Of a stretch of 64,000 bases of DNA, positions 35,008 to 43,443 are shown piece after piece. The notes beneath the pieces were generated by a model that worked only from the letters and a program-made list of their open reading frames with translations, had not been told where the DNA came from and made no database searches. The position numbers were made by a program, and so were the translations under genes. Source of the DNA: Cohnella sp. OV330 (lineage in GTDB: Bacteria; Bacillota; Bacilli; Paenibacillales; Paenibacillaceae); assembly GCF_900112065.1 (NCBI RefSeq), contig NZ_FOKE01000010.1, forward strand, positions 1 through 64,000, read 5' to 3'. The stretch's first letter is position 1, and each line of letters begins with the position of its first letter.

Positions 35008-35685
35008 TTAGCGGCCGCCGAGCTCCCGCGCCAGCGCCTCTACGACGCTAGCAAGCGGACGAAGCGGATGGCCGATCGTCACGCCGCGCGCGGCTTCTGC
35101 CTGCTCCGCTGCATCGACCATCGACAGCTGCGCGACGGAGACCGGCCTTGCCGGTTCGGCGTCCAGAAGCCGGTCCAGCTCCGCCTGGACGACGTCCTGA
35201 TACGCTCCCTTTTCCCCGCGCATGATGAGGCCGAACGCCTCGGGCAGCACGACGGTCTCGATCTGCGGCCGACCGCGATTCCCGCGCTCCGCATAATCAT
35301 AAAGCCGGCTCATCGTCCCCGCGACGGTCGCCGGGTTCGTGAACAGCAGCGCTTGCGGGCCGGTGCGCCGGCAGATCTCCTCGAAGAACGGCTCGTCGAT
35401 CTTGAGAATCGGCAGCTTGACTGCCAGCTGCGATTCGTCGAGTAAGGCGATATAGTTCGTGCATGTGATCAGGATCGCGTCGGCGCCGGCCTTCGCCATC
35501 CATTCCAGTTGACGAACGACATGCGCTCGCGCATGATCCTCCGTAAACGATTCATCCGCGCCCATGCGCGCGATCAACCCCGGATCGACGTAGTGGGCCC
35601 ACGACAACCCGTCGGGTACGCGAAGCCCGTCGATGTAAGCAATATTCGATTCGTGCGCGTGAAGGCACGCGATTTTCAGCTTCAT
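35008..35685 (-). CDS. Aspartate/glutamate (hydantoin) racemase-family protein
   Basis: The 225-residue product has the Asp/Glu racemase fold, with ADAILITCTNYIALLDES carrying the likely catalytic C75 and a second region PQALLFTNPATVAGTMSRLYDYAE. The expected second cysteine of true racemases is not visible in the usual C-terminal position, where RGVTIGHPLRPLASVVEAL is found, so it may be a decarboxylase-like or non-racemase member. ATG at 35685 with GGAGG. It is 102 bp downstream of the ArsR gene on the same strand and may be its target. Confidence 0.75.
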   Translation of the reverse strand: MKLKIACLHAHESNIAYIDGLRVPDGLSWAHYVDPGLIARMGADESFTEDHARAHVVRQLEWMAKAGADAILITCTNYIALLDESQLAVKLPILKIDEPFFEEICRRTGPQALLFTNPATVAGTMSRLYDYAERGNRGRPQIETVVLPEAFGLIMRGEKGAYQDVVQAELDRLLDAEPARPVSVAQLSMVDAAEQAEAARGVTIGHPLRPLASVVEALARELGGR

Positions 35686-35787
35686 ATGGGAATCCTCCGA
35701 TTCGGATCAGATGTTGGCACGGGAAAGAGAACGCTCCTCCCGGGGACGCGCAGCTTAGCCGGCCGCACCTTCATGACACCGCCGGCA

Positions 35788-36483
35788 TTAAGGCCGCCAA
35801 TCCATGCCGTACAGATCCCGAAGGCTGTCCCGGCCTCGCTCGGTGACGCGCAAGGCTCTCGTCCCTTCCATGCGTTCGACCCAGCCGTTCGCAAGCGCCG
35901 CCGATGCGATCCTGGCACCCAGATAACCCCCGACGTGGTGGTATCTCTCGCTCCAATCCAGGCAGCGCTTGGCGAATACGCGTCTCCCCGGGGAGGATGC
36001 CCGGAGGTCGACCCCCCATCTCAAGAAGTGCGCGGCGCCTTCGTCCGTCACGCCGAATTCCCGGTCGGAGAGGATCGACAGATAAGACCGCTCCAGCCAA
36101 GCATTCGTCAACGCGACGCCCAACCGGCCCGCCAGATGATCATAGCAGGTGCGGGCGTGGCGCACTTTGATTAGCTCCTCGGACTGCCTAAGCGATCTGA
36201 CGGGGCGGGCAGGGGACAGCGCCTCCAGCATCTCCACGAACTGCGCTACCTCAGCGTTCGCCAGGCGATAATAGCGATGCCGACCTTGAGACTCGACGAT
36301 TAGCAGCTTCCCATTTACCAGCTTCGACAGATGCGCGCTGGCCGTCTGAGGCGATACGCCCGCGATATAGGCCAGTTCTCCGGCAGGCAGCGCCTGCCCT
36401 CCCATTAAAGCGTCCAGCATCTTGGCGCGGCTCGGATCGCCGATCAGCGAAGCCACGGATACGATATTCTGATATGCATTCAT
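35788..36483 (-). CDS. ArsR-type transcriptional regulator with C-terminal extension
   Basis: The 231-residue product starts with an ArsR winged helix (residues 1-85: IGDPSRAKMLDALMGGQALPAGELAYIAGVSPQTASAHLSKL; ESQGRHRYYRLA). It is followed by a 140-residue C-terminal region (YDHLAGRLGVALTNAWLERSYL...CLDWSERYHHVGGYLGARIASAAL) that is conserved in this long ArsR subgroup. Ligand unknown. It is divergent from the DinB gene (84 bp apart). Confidence 0.87.
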   Translation of the reverse strand: MNAYQNIVSVASLIGDPSRAKMLDALMGGQALPAGELAYIAGVSPQTASAHLSKLVNGKLLIVESQGRHRYYRLANAEVAQFVEMLEALSPARPVRSLRQSEELIKVRHARTCYDHLAGRLGVALTNAWLERSYLSILSDREFGVTDEGAAHFLRWGVDLRASSPGRRVFAKRCLDWSERYHHVGGYLGARIASAALANGWVERMEGTRALRVTERGRDSLRDLYGMDWRP

Positions 36484-36567
36484 ACTTCGATGCTAACCGA
36501 AATGTCGTCGTACTACAATATAATCCGAACGCCGGCTATCGCCGATCCCATTATCGGAGGAATATAC

Positions 36568-37041
36568 ATGGACGCCAAATCGCTCATCTTGCTCGATCTG
36601 AAAGAAACCCGCAGAAGATTTATCAAAGCCGCATCCAGCATCCCGGATCGATATATTCATTGGCAGCCCGATGCCGCAGCCCTGACCGTGGGCCAAATGA
36701 TCCGGCATGTGCTGGAGCACGATTACTACTGGCATATGATCTTGACCGAACAGCGGCTGCCGACCGAGGAGGAAACGGCGCCGATGCAGGATCGGCCCTA
36801 CACAAGCATTCAAGACGAGGTCGAACAAAGCGAACCTCACCATATTCGCTTCCTGTCCTACGTGGAGTCGCTGGACGTCCGCATGTTCGAGACGCGCCTG
36901 ATTCGCTGGCCGCATCGTCCGATCGAACGCTACCTCGGAGACGCGCTTGAACGCAAATCCTATCACGACGCCGTTCATACCGGTCAGCTGCTGCAATACA
37001 TGCGCATGCTCCAGATCAGCAGGCCGGATATCTGGGACTGA
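36568..37041 (+). CDS. DinB-family protein
   Basis: The 157-residue four-helix protein is DinB-like, with metal-binding histidines in MIRHVLEHDYYWHM (about residue 40-52) and SYHDAVHTGQLLQYMRML (about 130-148). Most members are uncharacterised; some are thiol transferases (bacillithiol S-transferase). The ATG at 36568 is preceded by GGAGG; the open frame extends upstream but without a ribosome site. Confidence 0.87.
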   Translation: MDAKSLILLDLKETRRRFIKAASSIPDRYIHWQPDAAALTVGQMIRHVLEHDYYWHMILTEQRLPTEEETAPMQDRPYTSIQDEVEQSEPHHIRFLSYVESLDVRMFETRLIRWPHRPIERYLGDALERKSYHDAVHTGQLLQYMRMLQISRPDIWD

Positions 37042-37060
37042 CCCTTTTGGGTTGAATCCT

Positions 37061-37567
37061 TCACAGCCCCAGCCGCCAGTCGTTGCACCGCATCCAGCTG
37101 CCCGGCGGATATTCAAATTCGCATTCGCCGAGCAGCGTGAAGCCAAGCTTACGGCAGACGGCATTGGAGGCAGGGTTGTCCGCGCCCGGAAATGCATGGA
37201 TGGTGCGGCGGGCGCCCTCCTTGCGGGCATGCTCAATCGCTTGGGACACTGCTGCGGTCGCGATGCCTTTGCCTTGATAGGCCGGCAGGATGCCCCATCC
37301 CATTTCGCAAATTTGCTCTCCCTGCCAGGTCCGGTCCCAATAGCCAACAGTCCCGACTTGCTCAAGCCCGGGAAGCAAGATGACCGCGAACATGCGGCCC
37401 GTTCCTTTCCCCGCAATCCGCAAGTACCGTTCGTGGCGCTCCGCGACCTGCGCCTCCGTTTCCGGTCCGCCCAGATGCTCGGTCATCTCCGGCGCGTTCA
37501 TTCGGTGCAGCAGCTCGAAATGCCCCCCGGACCACGTTACGATTTCCGCTTGCGCTCGTTCGCTCAT
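37061..37567 (-). CDS. GNAT-family N-acetyltransferase
   Basis: The 168-residue product has the RimJ/RimL-like GNAT fold: VGYWDRTWQGEQICEMGWGILPAYQGKGIATAAVSQAIEHAR (acetyl-CoA loop QGKGIA) and NPASNAVCRKLGFTLLGE. The ATG at 37567 is preceded by GAGGAGGAG. Substrate unknown. It is convergent with the DinB gene and divergent from the SDR gene. Confidence 0.9.
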   Translation of the reverse strand: MSERAQAEIVTWSGGHFELLHRMNAPEMTEHLGGPETEAQVAERHERYLRIAGKGTGRMFAVILLPGLEQVGTVGYWDRTWQGEQICEMGWGILPAYQGKGIATAAVSQAIEHARKEGARRTIHAFPGADNPASNAVCRKLGFTLLGECEFEYPPGSWMRCNDWRLGL

Positions 37568-37727
37568 TCGTGTCTCCTCCTCTAGGTTGCTGTCCTGTAA
37601 TCCCATTCTATCAGCCTTAACTGCCATCAACCAAAGGCTTGTCCGGACATCCGAATAGAAGCGCAACATCGCAAAGCCGGCCGCGTGCTATAACTGGTCT
37701 TGTAAAAAAGAGAAGGAGCTGATCCAT

Positions 37728-38492
37728 ATGGCGAGACTGAACGGAAAGGTCGCATTGGTAACGGGGGCAAGCAGAGGGATCGGACGCGGGATCGCGCTGC
37801 GCCTTGCCGCGGATGGAGCGACCGTCGCGGTGCATTACGGGAGCAATCGGGAGCGCGCGGAAGAGGTCGTCCGCGAGATTCGGTCCGGCGGCGGGTCGGC
37901 CTTCGCGATCGGCGCCGATCTCGTCTGTGCCGGGGGCATCGAGGCTTTGTTCGAGGAGCTGGACGGACGATTGGACGGGCCGGCATCCGGCACGCAGCTT
38001 GATATCTTGGTTAATAATGCGGGCATCGGCCAGCAGATCGGCATCGAGGAAACGACGGCGGCATCGCTTGACGAGGTGCTGGAGATCAACGTCAAAGCGC
38101 CGATTCTCGTCATTCGGGAGGCGCTGAAGCGCATGAAATACGGCGGCAGCATCATTAATCTCTCTTCCGCCGTGACGCGGATCCCGCTGCCGAATCTGCT
38201 GGGCTACAGCGTGTCCAAGGGCGCGATCAATACGCTCACGCTGAACTTGGCGCAAGATCTGGGCAGCCGCGGCATCCGGGTCAACGCGATCCAGCCCGGC
38301 ATCATCGACACCGACATGAACGCGGGGACGCTGCAAGATCCGGGAGGCAGGGCATTTGCCGCAGGGCTCTCCGTCTTCGGCCGTTGGGGCCAGCCCGAGG
38401 ACGTCGCCGACATCGCCGCCTTCCTCGCATCTTCGGACAGCCGCTGGGTGACGGGCCAGTTGATCGATGCCAGCGGGGGATCGCGGCTTTGA
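37728..38492 (+). CDS. SDR oxidoreductase
   Basis: The 254-residue classical SDR has TGASRGIG (residues 12-19), NNAG (about 92), S...YSVSK (about 145-164) and the FabG-like C-terminus WVTGQLIDASGG. The ATG is preceded by GAAGGAG. It stands alone between a GNAT gene and a lipoprotein gene. The substrate is not deducible. Confidence 0.9.
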   Translation: MARLNGKVALVTGASRGIGRGIALRLAADGATVAVHYGSNRERAEEVVREIRSGGGSAFAIGADLVCAGGIEALFEELDGRLDGPASGTQLDILVNNAGIGQQIGIEETTAASLDEVLEINVKAPILVIREALKRMKYGGSIINLSSAVTRIPLPNLLGYSVSKGAINTLTLNLAQDLGSRGIRVNAIQPGIIDTDMNAGTLQDPGGRAFAAGLSVFGRWGQPEDVADIAAFLASSDSRWVTGQLIDASGGSRL

Positions 38493-38511
38493 TTTAATTT
38501 TTTCCCATCAT

Positions 38512-38549
38512 TTGTTATGGTTGAGGCATGCGCCTTAACCATGACAAAA
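38512..38549. repeat. Inverted repeat before the lipoprotein gene
   Basis: Arms of 17 bp (TTTGTTATGGTTGAGGC and GCCTTAACCATGACAAA, 15 of 17 paired) lie between the SDR stop and the lipoprotein ribosome site. No T run follows on either strand, so an attenuator or regulator site is as likely as a terminator. Confidence 0.5.
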
Positions 38550-38561
38550 GGGGGCTAGACG

Positions 38562-39005
38562 ATGATTCAAGTTCGGCAATCAATCGCGCTGTGTCTGATG
38601 ATGGTGCCTTTCTTAACCGGCTGTGAAAACCTCATTGACAGAGCGATAGAAGACTACCGGGACGCAATATCCGATACGGTCATTGTCCTGCCGCATGACT
38701 ATCGTCTGTTCGGAACCCTGAACGGACTGGCTTTCGTCAGAAAGAAGCAAGACGAAGCGCCTGTCAAAATTGATGCGGATGTCATTGAACTGGGCTGGGA
38801 CGACCGATATATTTTGTACAAACGCGAACGGTTAGACGGGAAAACAGAGACAGGCATACTGAATGTAAAAACAGATGAATTAACGGTTTTATCCGAAGGA
38901 GAGAGCCTAGAAGAACAATTAAAAATCATGGAAGTTCCCCATATCGTGTTGAAGACAGTTGAGCAGCTATACGAAGAAAAAGCGCAAAAAATAAAAGATT
39001 ACTAG
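38562..39005 (+). CDS. Hypothetical lipoprotein
   Basis: The 147-residue product has a lipoprotein signal (lipobox LTGC, Cys at about 21) followed by a charged beta-rich domain (DYRLFGTLNGLAFVRKKQDEAPVKIDADVIELGWDDRYILYKRE). The pattern resembles small DUF3997-type lipoproteins of Bacillales, but the match is uncertain. Base composition is less GC-rich than most neighbours. ATG preceded by AAAAGGGGG. Confidence 0.75.
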   Translation: MIQVRQSIALCLMMVPFLTGCENLIDRAIEDYRDAISDTVIVLPHDYRLFGTLNGLAFVRKKQDEAPVKIDADVIELGWDDRYILYKRERLDGKTETGILNVKTDELTVLSEGESLEEQLKIMEVPHIVLKTVEQLYEEKAQKIKDY

Positions 39006-39013
39006 AGCCGCAA

Positions 39014-39595
39014 TTATTCCCTCCCCAGCTTCAGCAGCATGTCCAAGATCGGCATCGCCCGGTCGTAATCGTTAGCGTACGAACCGAACGTCTCGTCGCG
39101 CACGATCTCGAATCCGAACTGACTATAGAGCCGCACGGCTTTATAGCTCCAAGTTTGGGTATGCAGGTAAATATCGCGGTCGCCCTCCAAACCGATCATT
39201 TCCCGCAAGCAAGCCGCAACCAACGCCTTCCCCAGCCCTAATCCTTGAAAGCCGCGCTTGACCGCGAACCAGTGGACGGAAGGATCGCGCCGGCCGCCCG
39301 TATGATCCCACCAGCACATGATGGTACCGACCGCTTCGCCCCGCTCGTTTTCCACGAACAACAATCGTTTTCCAAGCTCGTCGGGCAGTGGCAGATAGGT
39401 TTGCCGAAAGTAGCGAATCGCCTCTCCCGCGCTGTCGAACTCGCCTACGGACGCTTCGATCTCGGCCCAGCTCTCCTCTTTCCCGGGAATAAACCTGGCG
39501 ATCGCATACCCCGCAGGCAGCGGGCATTCCGGAATCGGTCTGCCCGGCTGCCTCTTCATAATGACGTTAAAGTAGGGGACGGATCGGTCGAGCAT
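39014..39595 (-). CDS. GNAT-family N-acetyltransferase
   Basis: The 193-residue product carries a GNAT core at about 80-170 (GEAVGTIMCWWDHTG...HWFAVKRGFQGLGLGKALVAACLREM, with the acetyl-CoA loop QGLGLGKA; SYKAVRLYSQFGFEIV). The roughly 75-residue N-terminal part is not assigned. Convergent with the lipoprotein gene (8 bp between stops). Substrate unknown. Confidence 0.87.
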   Translation of the reverse strand: MLDRSVPYFNVIMKRQPGRPIPECPLPAGYAIARFIPGKEESWAEIEASVGEFDSAGEAIRYFRQTYLPLPDELGKRLLFVENERGEAVGTIMCWWDHTGGRRDPSVHWFAVKRGFQGLGLGKALVAACLREMIGLEGDRDIYLHTQTWSYKAVRLYSQFGFEIVRDETFGSYANDYDRAMPILDMLLKLGRE

Positions 39596-39686
39596 CGTTC
39601 ATGCCGCCTTCTTTTTGTCTATTATGCATACGATTCAAAAATCCGATATATTTACATGATTTATCCATTATACGTTGGAGGTTCCT

Positions 39687-40418
39687 ATGAGCAAAGAAGA
39701 GAAGTCCGCCGGCGGCAGCATCATCTATCGGCACGAAGCCCCGGAGAGCCCGCCTACATACGCCGAAGAAGACAGCGCCTATCTTGAACGAGTCACCCGG
39801 CATGTCGAGGCCCATATCGGCCCGGTGCGCAACGTTTTCCACGAGATCGTCTCCACGCATGTTCATCTGGACATCCTTGTCGTCGATCCGACGCCGCAAC
39901 GCAACTTTTACACGCTCGTCACCTGCGGCATGGGCATGCGCCCGATGAACGTGCCCGAAGGAGCCGAAGCCTGGCGCTTTGCCGAACTCATGCTTTGCCT
40001 GCCCGCCAATTGGCCTTTGTCCGAAGCCGCCTTCAGGGACGAAGACCATTACTGGCCTGTCCGCATGTTAAAGACCATCGCCCGCATTCCGCATGAATAT
40101 AACACCTGGCTCTATCTGGCGCACACGATCCCGAACGGGGATCCGGCCGAGCCTTATGCCGACAATACGAAGCTTGCCGGCGCGATCTTGTCGATTCCGT
40201 CGACGGTTCAAGCCGCCAATGACTTTTTTACGTTGACTGCGGCTCCCGGGAAGGACGTTCATTTCTTCAGCCTGCTGCCGTTGTACAAGGAAGAGATGGA
40301 CTTCAAGCTGAATCAAGGCCCGGAGGCGTTGTTCAAAAAGCTTGAAGCGGCCGGCTTCGACGAGCGGCTCCGCGCAGACCGCAAAAACGTGTGCAAGAAA
40401 CGATTCGGCCTTTTCTGA
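39687..40418 (+). CDS. Suppressor-of-fused (SUFU) domain protein
   Basis: The 243-residue product has a SUFU-type domain across most of its length (VHLDILVVDPTPQRNFYTLVTCGMGMRPMNVPEGAEAWRFAELMLCLPANWPL). In bacteria such domains occur alone or as immunity proteins of polymorphic toxin systems; no toxin gene is adjacent here. The ATG at 39687 is preceded by GGAGG; an in-frame TTG at 39675 lies before that site and is rejected. Cytoplasmic. Confidence 0.85.
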   Translation: MSKEEKSAGGSIIYRHEAPESPPTYAEEDSAYLERVTRHVEAHIGPVRNVFHEIVSTHVHLDILVVDPTPQRNFYTLVTCGMGMRPMNVPEGAEAWRFAELMLCLPANWPLSEAAFRDEDHYWPVRMLKTIARIPHEYNTWLYLAHTIPNGDPAEPYADNTKLAGAILSIPSTVQAANDFFTLTAAPGKDVHFFSLLPLYKEEMDFKLNQGPEALFKKLEAAGFDERLRADRKNVCKKRFGLF

Positions 40419-40483
40419 ACGTAAACGACGGAGATCTGCGCTGCGCCATAGAACGATTTTAGACCGAATCGAACGGTTATACG

Positions 40484-40674
40484 CGAATCCTGCAAATGTG
40501 CGTGATACGGCAGCAGTCAGAACCTTCGCGCGGGGCTATCGTGTAAGACTGCATCATGCAACACCGATTCTTGCGATTCAGGCTAAATGGGGGGATGTAT
40601 CATGCAGAATTGCACGATAGACATGAAAAGAGCCGTCCTGACGGACTCCCATCATGTACTTTTGCATGGTACGA
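40484..40674. repeat. Four-palindrome intergenic element, looser variant (D)
   Basis: TGCA-type imperfect palindromes have centres at about 40496.5, 40555, 40608.5 and 40660.5 (58.5, 53.5 and 52 bp apart; 164 bp in all, close to the 162-163 bp of elements A, B, C and E). The gap 40419-40840 holds this element and the gntR promoter, and no gene. Confidence 0.55.
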
Positions 40675-40768
40675 GCTGTAAACTACGATAAACCGTCCGG
40701 ACGAGCTGCGCGACCGACCGTTGGCGTCTAGGTTTAAGTGAATGCGGGGATAGTAGAAAACCGTTGCA

Positions 40769-40797
40769 TTGCCCGTCGCCGATCGACAAGATATACT
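40769..40797 (+). promoter_or_regulatory. Probable gntR promoter
   Basis: TTGCCC, a 17 bp spacer and TATACT, 43 bp before the GntR start codon. The spacer end (GACAAGATATAC) resembles the ATACAAG half-sites at 41622-41650. Confidence 0.6.
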
Positions 40798-40840
40798 AAA
40801 TGGATATCACGATCGGTAACGATTCGAAGGAGATTGCCCC

Positions 40841-41491
40841 ATGTCCGACCTGCCTCTCGCGGAAGTCGCCTACCAGGAACTCCGGCAGCGGCTGCTCGGC
40901 GGTCAATATCTGCCCGGCCAACTGCTCTCGGAGAGCGAGCTCGCGAGCGGGCTCGGCATGAGCAGGACCCCCGTCAGAGCCGCCGTCATGCAGCTGGAAA
41001 AGGAAGGATTCCTGGAAACGCTGGTCAAGCGCGGGATCCTCGTCAAAGGAATCGACGTCAAAGAACTGTACGATATGTTCGATCTGTTGAACGCGCTTTA
41101 TCTGTTCGTGCTGGAACGCATGGAGCAGGATCAGTACGAGCCCGACTTCGAGCGCCTGCGCTATTACCTGGACCAGCTGATCGAAGCCAGCGAGCGCAAG
41201 ATGCACCGCGAATATTACGAGTCCGGCCTGATGTTCATGAGCACGCTGCTCTCCACGATCGGCAACCGCAGCATCATGGAGACGTTCGACCGCTACAAAG
41301 ACAAGGTCCTGTACGTCGTCGTCGCCTACCGGTCGACCGAAGGCTCCAACCGTCCTTACACGGGCAAGAAGCTGTATGCCGAAATTTACCGTTATTTAAC
41401 CGAAGGCAACTACGTGGAGGCCAAAGCCGCCATCCAGGCGTCCAAACGCAACTCGCGCGAAGAGCTGCTTAGAAACGGCTACAAAGTATAA
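40841..41491 (+). CDS. GntR-family (FCD type) transcriptional regulator
   Basis: The 216-residue product has a GntR winged helix at 1-70 (AYQELRQRLLGGQYLPGQLLSESELASGLGMSRTPVRAAVMQLEKEGFLE) and an FCD-like all-helical effector domain. ATG after GAAGG. It ends at a terminator (41539-41569) and is followed by the phosphoesterase/transporter operon, whose promoter region carries GntR-type palindromes. Repression of that operon is inferred. Confidence 0.9.
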   Translation: MSDLPLAEVAYQELRQRLLGGQYLPGQLLSESELASGLGMSRTPVRAAVMQLEKEGFLETLVKRGILVKGIDVKELYDMFDLLNALYLFVLERMEQDQYEPDFERLRYYLDQLIEASERKMHREYYESGLMFMSTLLSTIGNRSIMETFDRYKDKVLYVVVAYRSTEGSNRPYTGKKLYAEIYRYLTEGNYVEAKAAIQASKRNSREELLRNGYKV

Positions 41492-41538
41492 AAACGTATA
41501 GCGCCGCCGTTTTCCGGCGCCGCCGCATCGTTGAACCC

Positions 41539-41569
41539 GCCCCGAAACCTCCCGTTTCGGGGCTTTTTT
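41539..41569 (+). terminator. Intrinsic terminator of gntR
   Basis: GCCCCGAAAC and GTTTCGGGGC form a stem around CTCCC, followed by six T residues. Confidence 0.9.
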
Positions 41570-41583
41570 GCATGTCCGCATTT

Positions 41584-41612
41584 TTTACACAACTCCGATC
41601 GCTCGTTTATAC
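41584..41612 (+). promoter_or_regulatory. Promoter of the phosphoesterase/transport operon
   Basis: TTTACA (41584-41589), a 17 bp spacer and TTATAC (41607-41612). The palindromic operator begins 10 bp downstream, so repressor would block early elongation or clearance. Confidence 0.55.
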
Positions 41613-41621
41613 CCGCCTTAC

Positions 41622-41650
41622 ATACAAGATTGATAATTCTTGTATACAAG
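41622..41650. promoter_or_regulatory. Probable GntR operator
   Basis: Three alternating half-sites ATACAAG (41622-41628), CTTGTAT (41639-41645) and ATACAAG (41644-41650) form two overlapping palindromes, one of them the perfect CTTGTATACAAG typical of GntR-family sites. Confidence 0.75.
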
Positions 41651-41684
41651 ATAACTTTTCAAAAACCAAGGAGGCTGATTGAAG

Positions 41685-42506
41685 ATGAAAAGCATGAAAT
41701 TCGTCCACCTGACCGACACGCACATGAACGCGCCGAGCTCCGAGGGTCCATTCGCCAAGTTCAACCTTGCCGAGAAGGTCAAGCAGACGTTCCGCCACCT
41801 CCGCGACGCGAACGTCGCGCCGGACTTCGTGCTCATCACGGGCGACCTGTCGCATGAAGGCGACGCAGCCGACTATGCCTACATCCGCACGGTTCTGGAC
41901 GAATGCGCGGCGCTGATCGGCGCGCCCGTGCACGTCGTGCTCGGCAATCACGACCATCGCTCCGCGTTCCGCCAAGGCTACCTCGGCGAAGCGCCGTCCG
42001 AAGAAGCCTACTACTACTCGCTCGACTTTAACGGACTGCGCCTGATCGGCCTGAACTCCCAAGTGGCCGGACGCCACGACGGCGAACTCGACGCCGCGCA
42101 GCTCGCTTGGCTCAAGGACGAGCTCGCCACCCCCGCGCAGCTCGGCACGATCGTCGGTATCCACCATCCGATGATGAGCGTGCGCGGCATGCCCGGCGAC
42201 CACCTGCTGACGAACCGCGCGCAGCTCGGCGACGCGATCGAAGGCACCGACGTCATCGGCGTCATGGCCGGACACGTCCACTCCAACAACGTCGGCACCT
42301 ACCGCGGCATCGTCAACGTCGCAGCCGCAGGCACGGCGTTCACCGGCGAGCTGGCGGATGCGGAGAACTACAAGATGGTCGACTTCTGCGGCTTCAACAT
42401 CGTCGACGTGACCGAAGAAGGCATCTCGATTCAGACGACCGTGCTGCCGACTTCCGGCGAAGAGTACTTCCGCTTCCCGATCGCCATGCTCGTCGCCCAG
42501 CACTGA
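41685..42506 (+). CDS. Calcineurin-like metallophosphoesterase (CpdA type)
   Basis: The 273-residue product has all motifs of class III cyclic-nucleotide-type phosphodiesterases: HLTDTH (about 8-13), LITGDLSHEG, LGNHDHR, GIHHPMM and MAGHVHSN. The ATG at 41685 lies after AAGGAGG. No signal peptide, so it is cytoplasmic. As first gene of an operon with a phosphatase and an importer, it may hydrolyse an imported phosphodiester rather than cAMP (inference). Confidence 0.9.
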   Translation: MKSMKFVHLTDTHMNAPSSEGPFAKFNLAEKVKQTFRHLRDANVAPDFVLITGDLSHEGDAADYAYIRTVLDECAALIGAPVHVVLGNHDHRSAFRQGYLGEAPSEEAYYYSLDFNGLRLIGLNSQVAGRHDGELDAAQLAWLKDELATPAQLGTIVGIHHPMMSVRGMPGDHLLTNRAQLGDAIEGTDVIGVMAGHVHSNNVGTYRGIVNVAAAGTAFTGELADAENYKMVDFCGFNIVDVTEEGISIQTTVLPTSGEEYFRFPIAMLVAQH

Positions 42507-42604
42507 TTCCTGTAGGCACCAGGCCGCCGGCGCAAGCGCGATCGCATCGAACGCCGGCGCCTGCTGCCGGCTCTACCGACATCGATAACGAGGAGAGACG
42601 CATC

Positions 42605-43393
42605 ATGACGACGATTCAAATGCCGGCCTGCCTGCTGCCGCTGGAAGGCGCCTTTAACTTCCGCGACATGGGCGGACTGCGCACCGAAGACGGCCGGACG
42701 GTCAAAAAGGGACTGCTGTTCCGCGCCGCCGAGCTGACCGGCCTGACGGAAGCCGACCACGAGGCGCTGCGCGCTATCGGCCTGAGGCATGTATTCGACT
42801 ACCGCAACCGCGCCGAAGCCGAAGAGAAGCCGGACCCGGTCATCGGCGAAGCGCTCTACATCCGCGTACCCGCCAACGAAGCCGCAGAGAGCGCGCCGCA
42901 CGTGACGATGGAGCAGCTGTTCAAGAGCGGCATGCACAAGGCGTTCTCGGACAACATGCTGGACAGGCTGTACGCCAGCCTGCCGATCAACAACGGCTCC
43001 TACAAGCAGCTCATGTCGCTGCTCCGCACGCCGGAAACGAGCCTGCCGCTCGTCCACCACTGCGCGGGCGGACGGGATCGCACGGGCGTCGGCGCCCTGC
43101 TCATTCTGCTCACGCTGGGCGTGCCGTACGAGACGATCATGGAGGATTACCTGCTGTCGAACGTGACGCTCGAAAAGTTCCATGCGCAAATGTTCGACAT
43201 GGCCGCCCAATATCTCGACGAAGCGTCGCTCGAGACGATGCGCCGCACGATGGCGCTGCAGGAGCGGTATCTCGACGCCTCGATGAACGCCATTTTGTCC
43301 GCGCACGGTACGTTCGAACAGTATTTGCTCGCCGAATTCGGCATCGACGCCCAAGATCGGGCGCGTATACAAGCTTACTGCCTGGAAGCTTAG
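42605..43393 (+). CDS. Tyrosine-phosphatase-like enzyme (PF13350 type)
   Basis: The 262-residue product begins near GAFNFRDMGGLRTEDGRTVKKGLLFRAAEL, typical of this family, and carries the P-loop HCAGGRDRTG with nucleophile C153 and R159 (CX5R). Members hydrolyse phosphotyrosine, phosphoinositides or small organophosphates. The ATG at 42605 follows GAGGAGAG. Cytoplasmic. It sits between the phosphodiesterase and the transporter genes, which suggests a two-step phosphate release: diester to monoester, then monoester to phosphate (inference). Confidence 0.9.
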   Translation: MTTIQMPACLLPLEGAFNFRDMGGLRTEDGRTVKKGLLFRAAELTGLTEADHEALRAIGLRHVFDYRNRAEAEEKPDPVIGEALYIRVPANEAAESAPHVTMEQLFKSGMHKAFSDNMLDRLYASLPINNGSYKQLMSLLRTPETSLPLVHHCAGGRDRTGVGALLILLTLGVPYETIMEDYLLSNVTLEKFHAQMFDMAAQYLDEASLETMRRTMALQERYLDASMNAILSAHGTFEQYLLAEFGIDAQDRARIQAYCLEA

Positions 43394-43443
43394 TCGCTTA
43401 GACGAACGGGCATCCATTATTGAAAAGGGGGACTCCTGATTTT

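Noticed and set aside
42107..43393. Longer start (42107) for the tyrosine-phosphatase-like protein
   Set aside because: The extra 166 residues overlap the phosphoesterase gene in another frame and are Arg-rich; the ATG at 42605 has a GAGGAG site.
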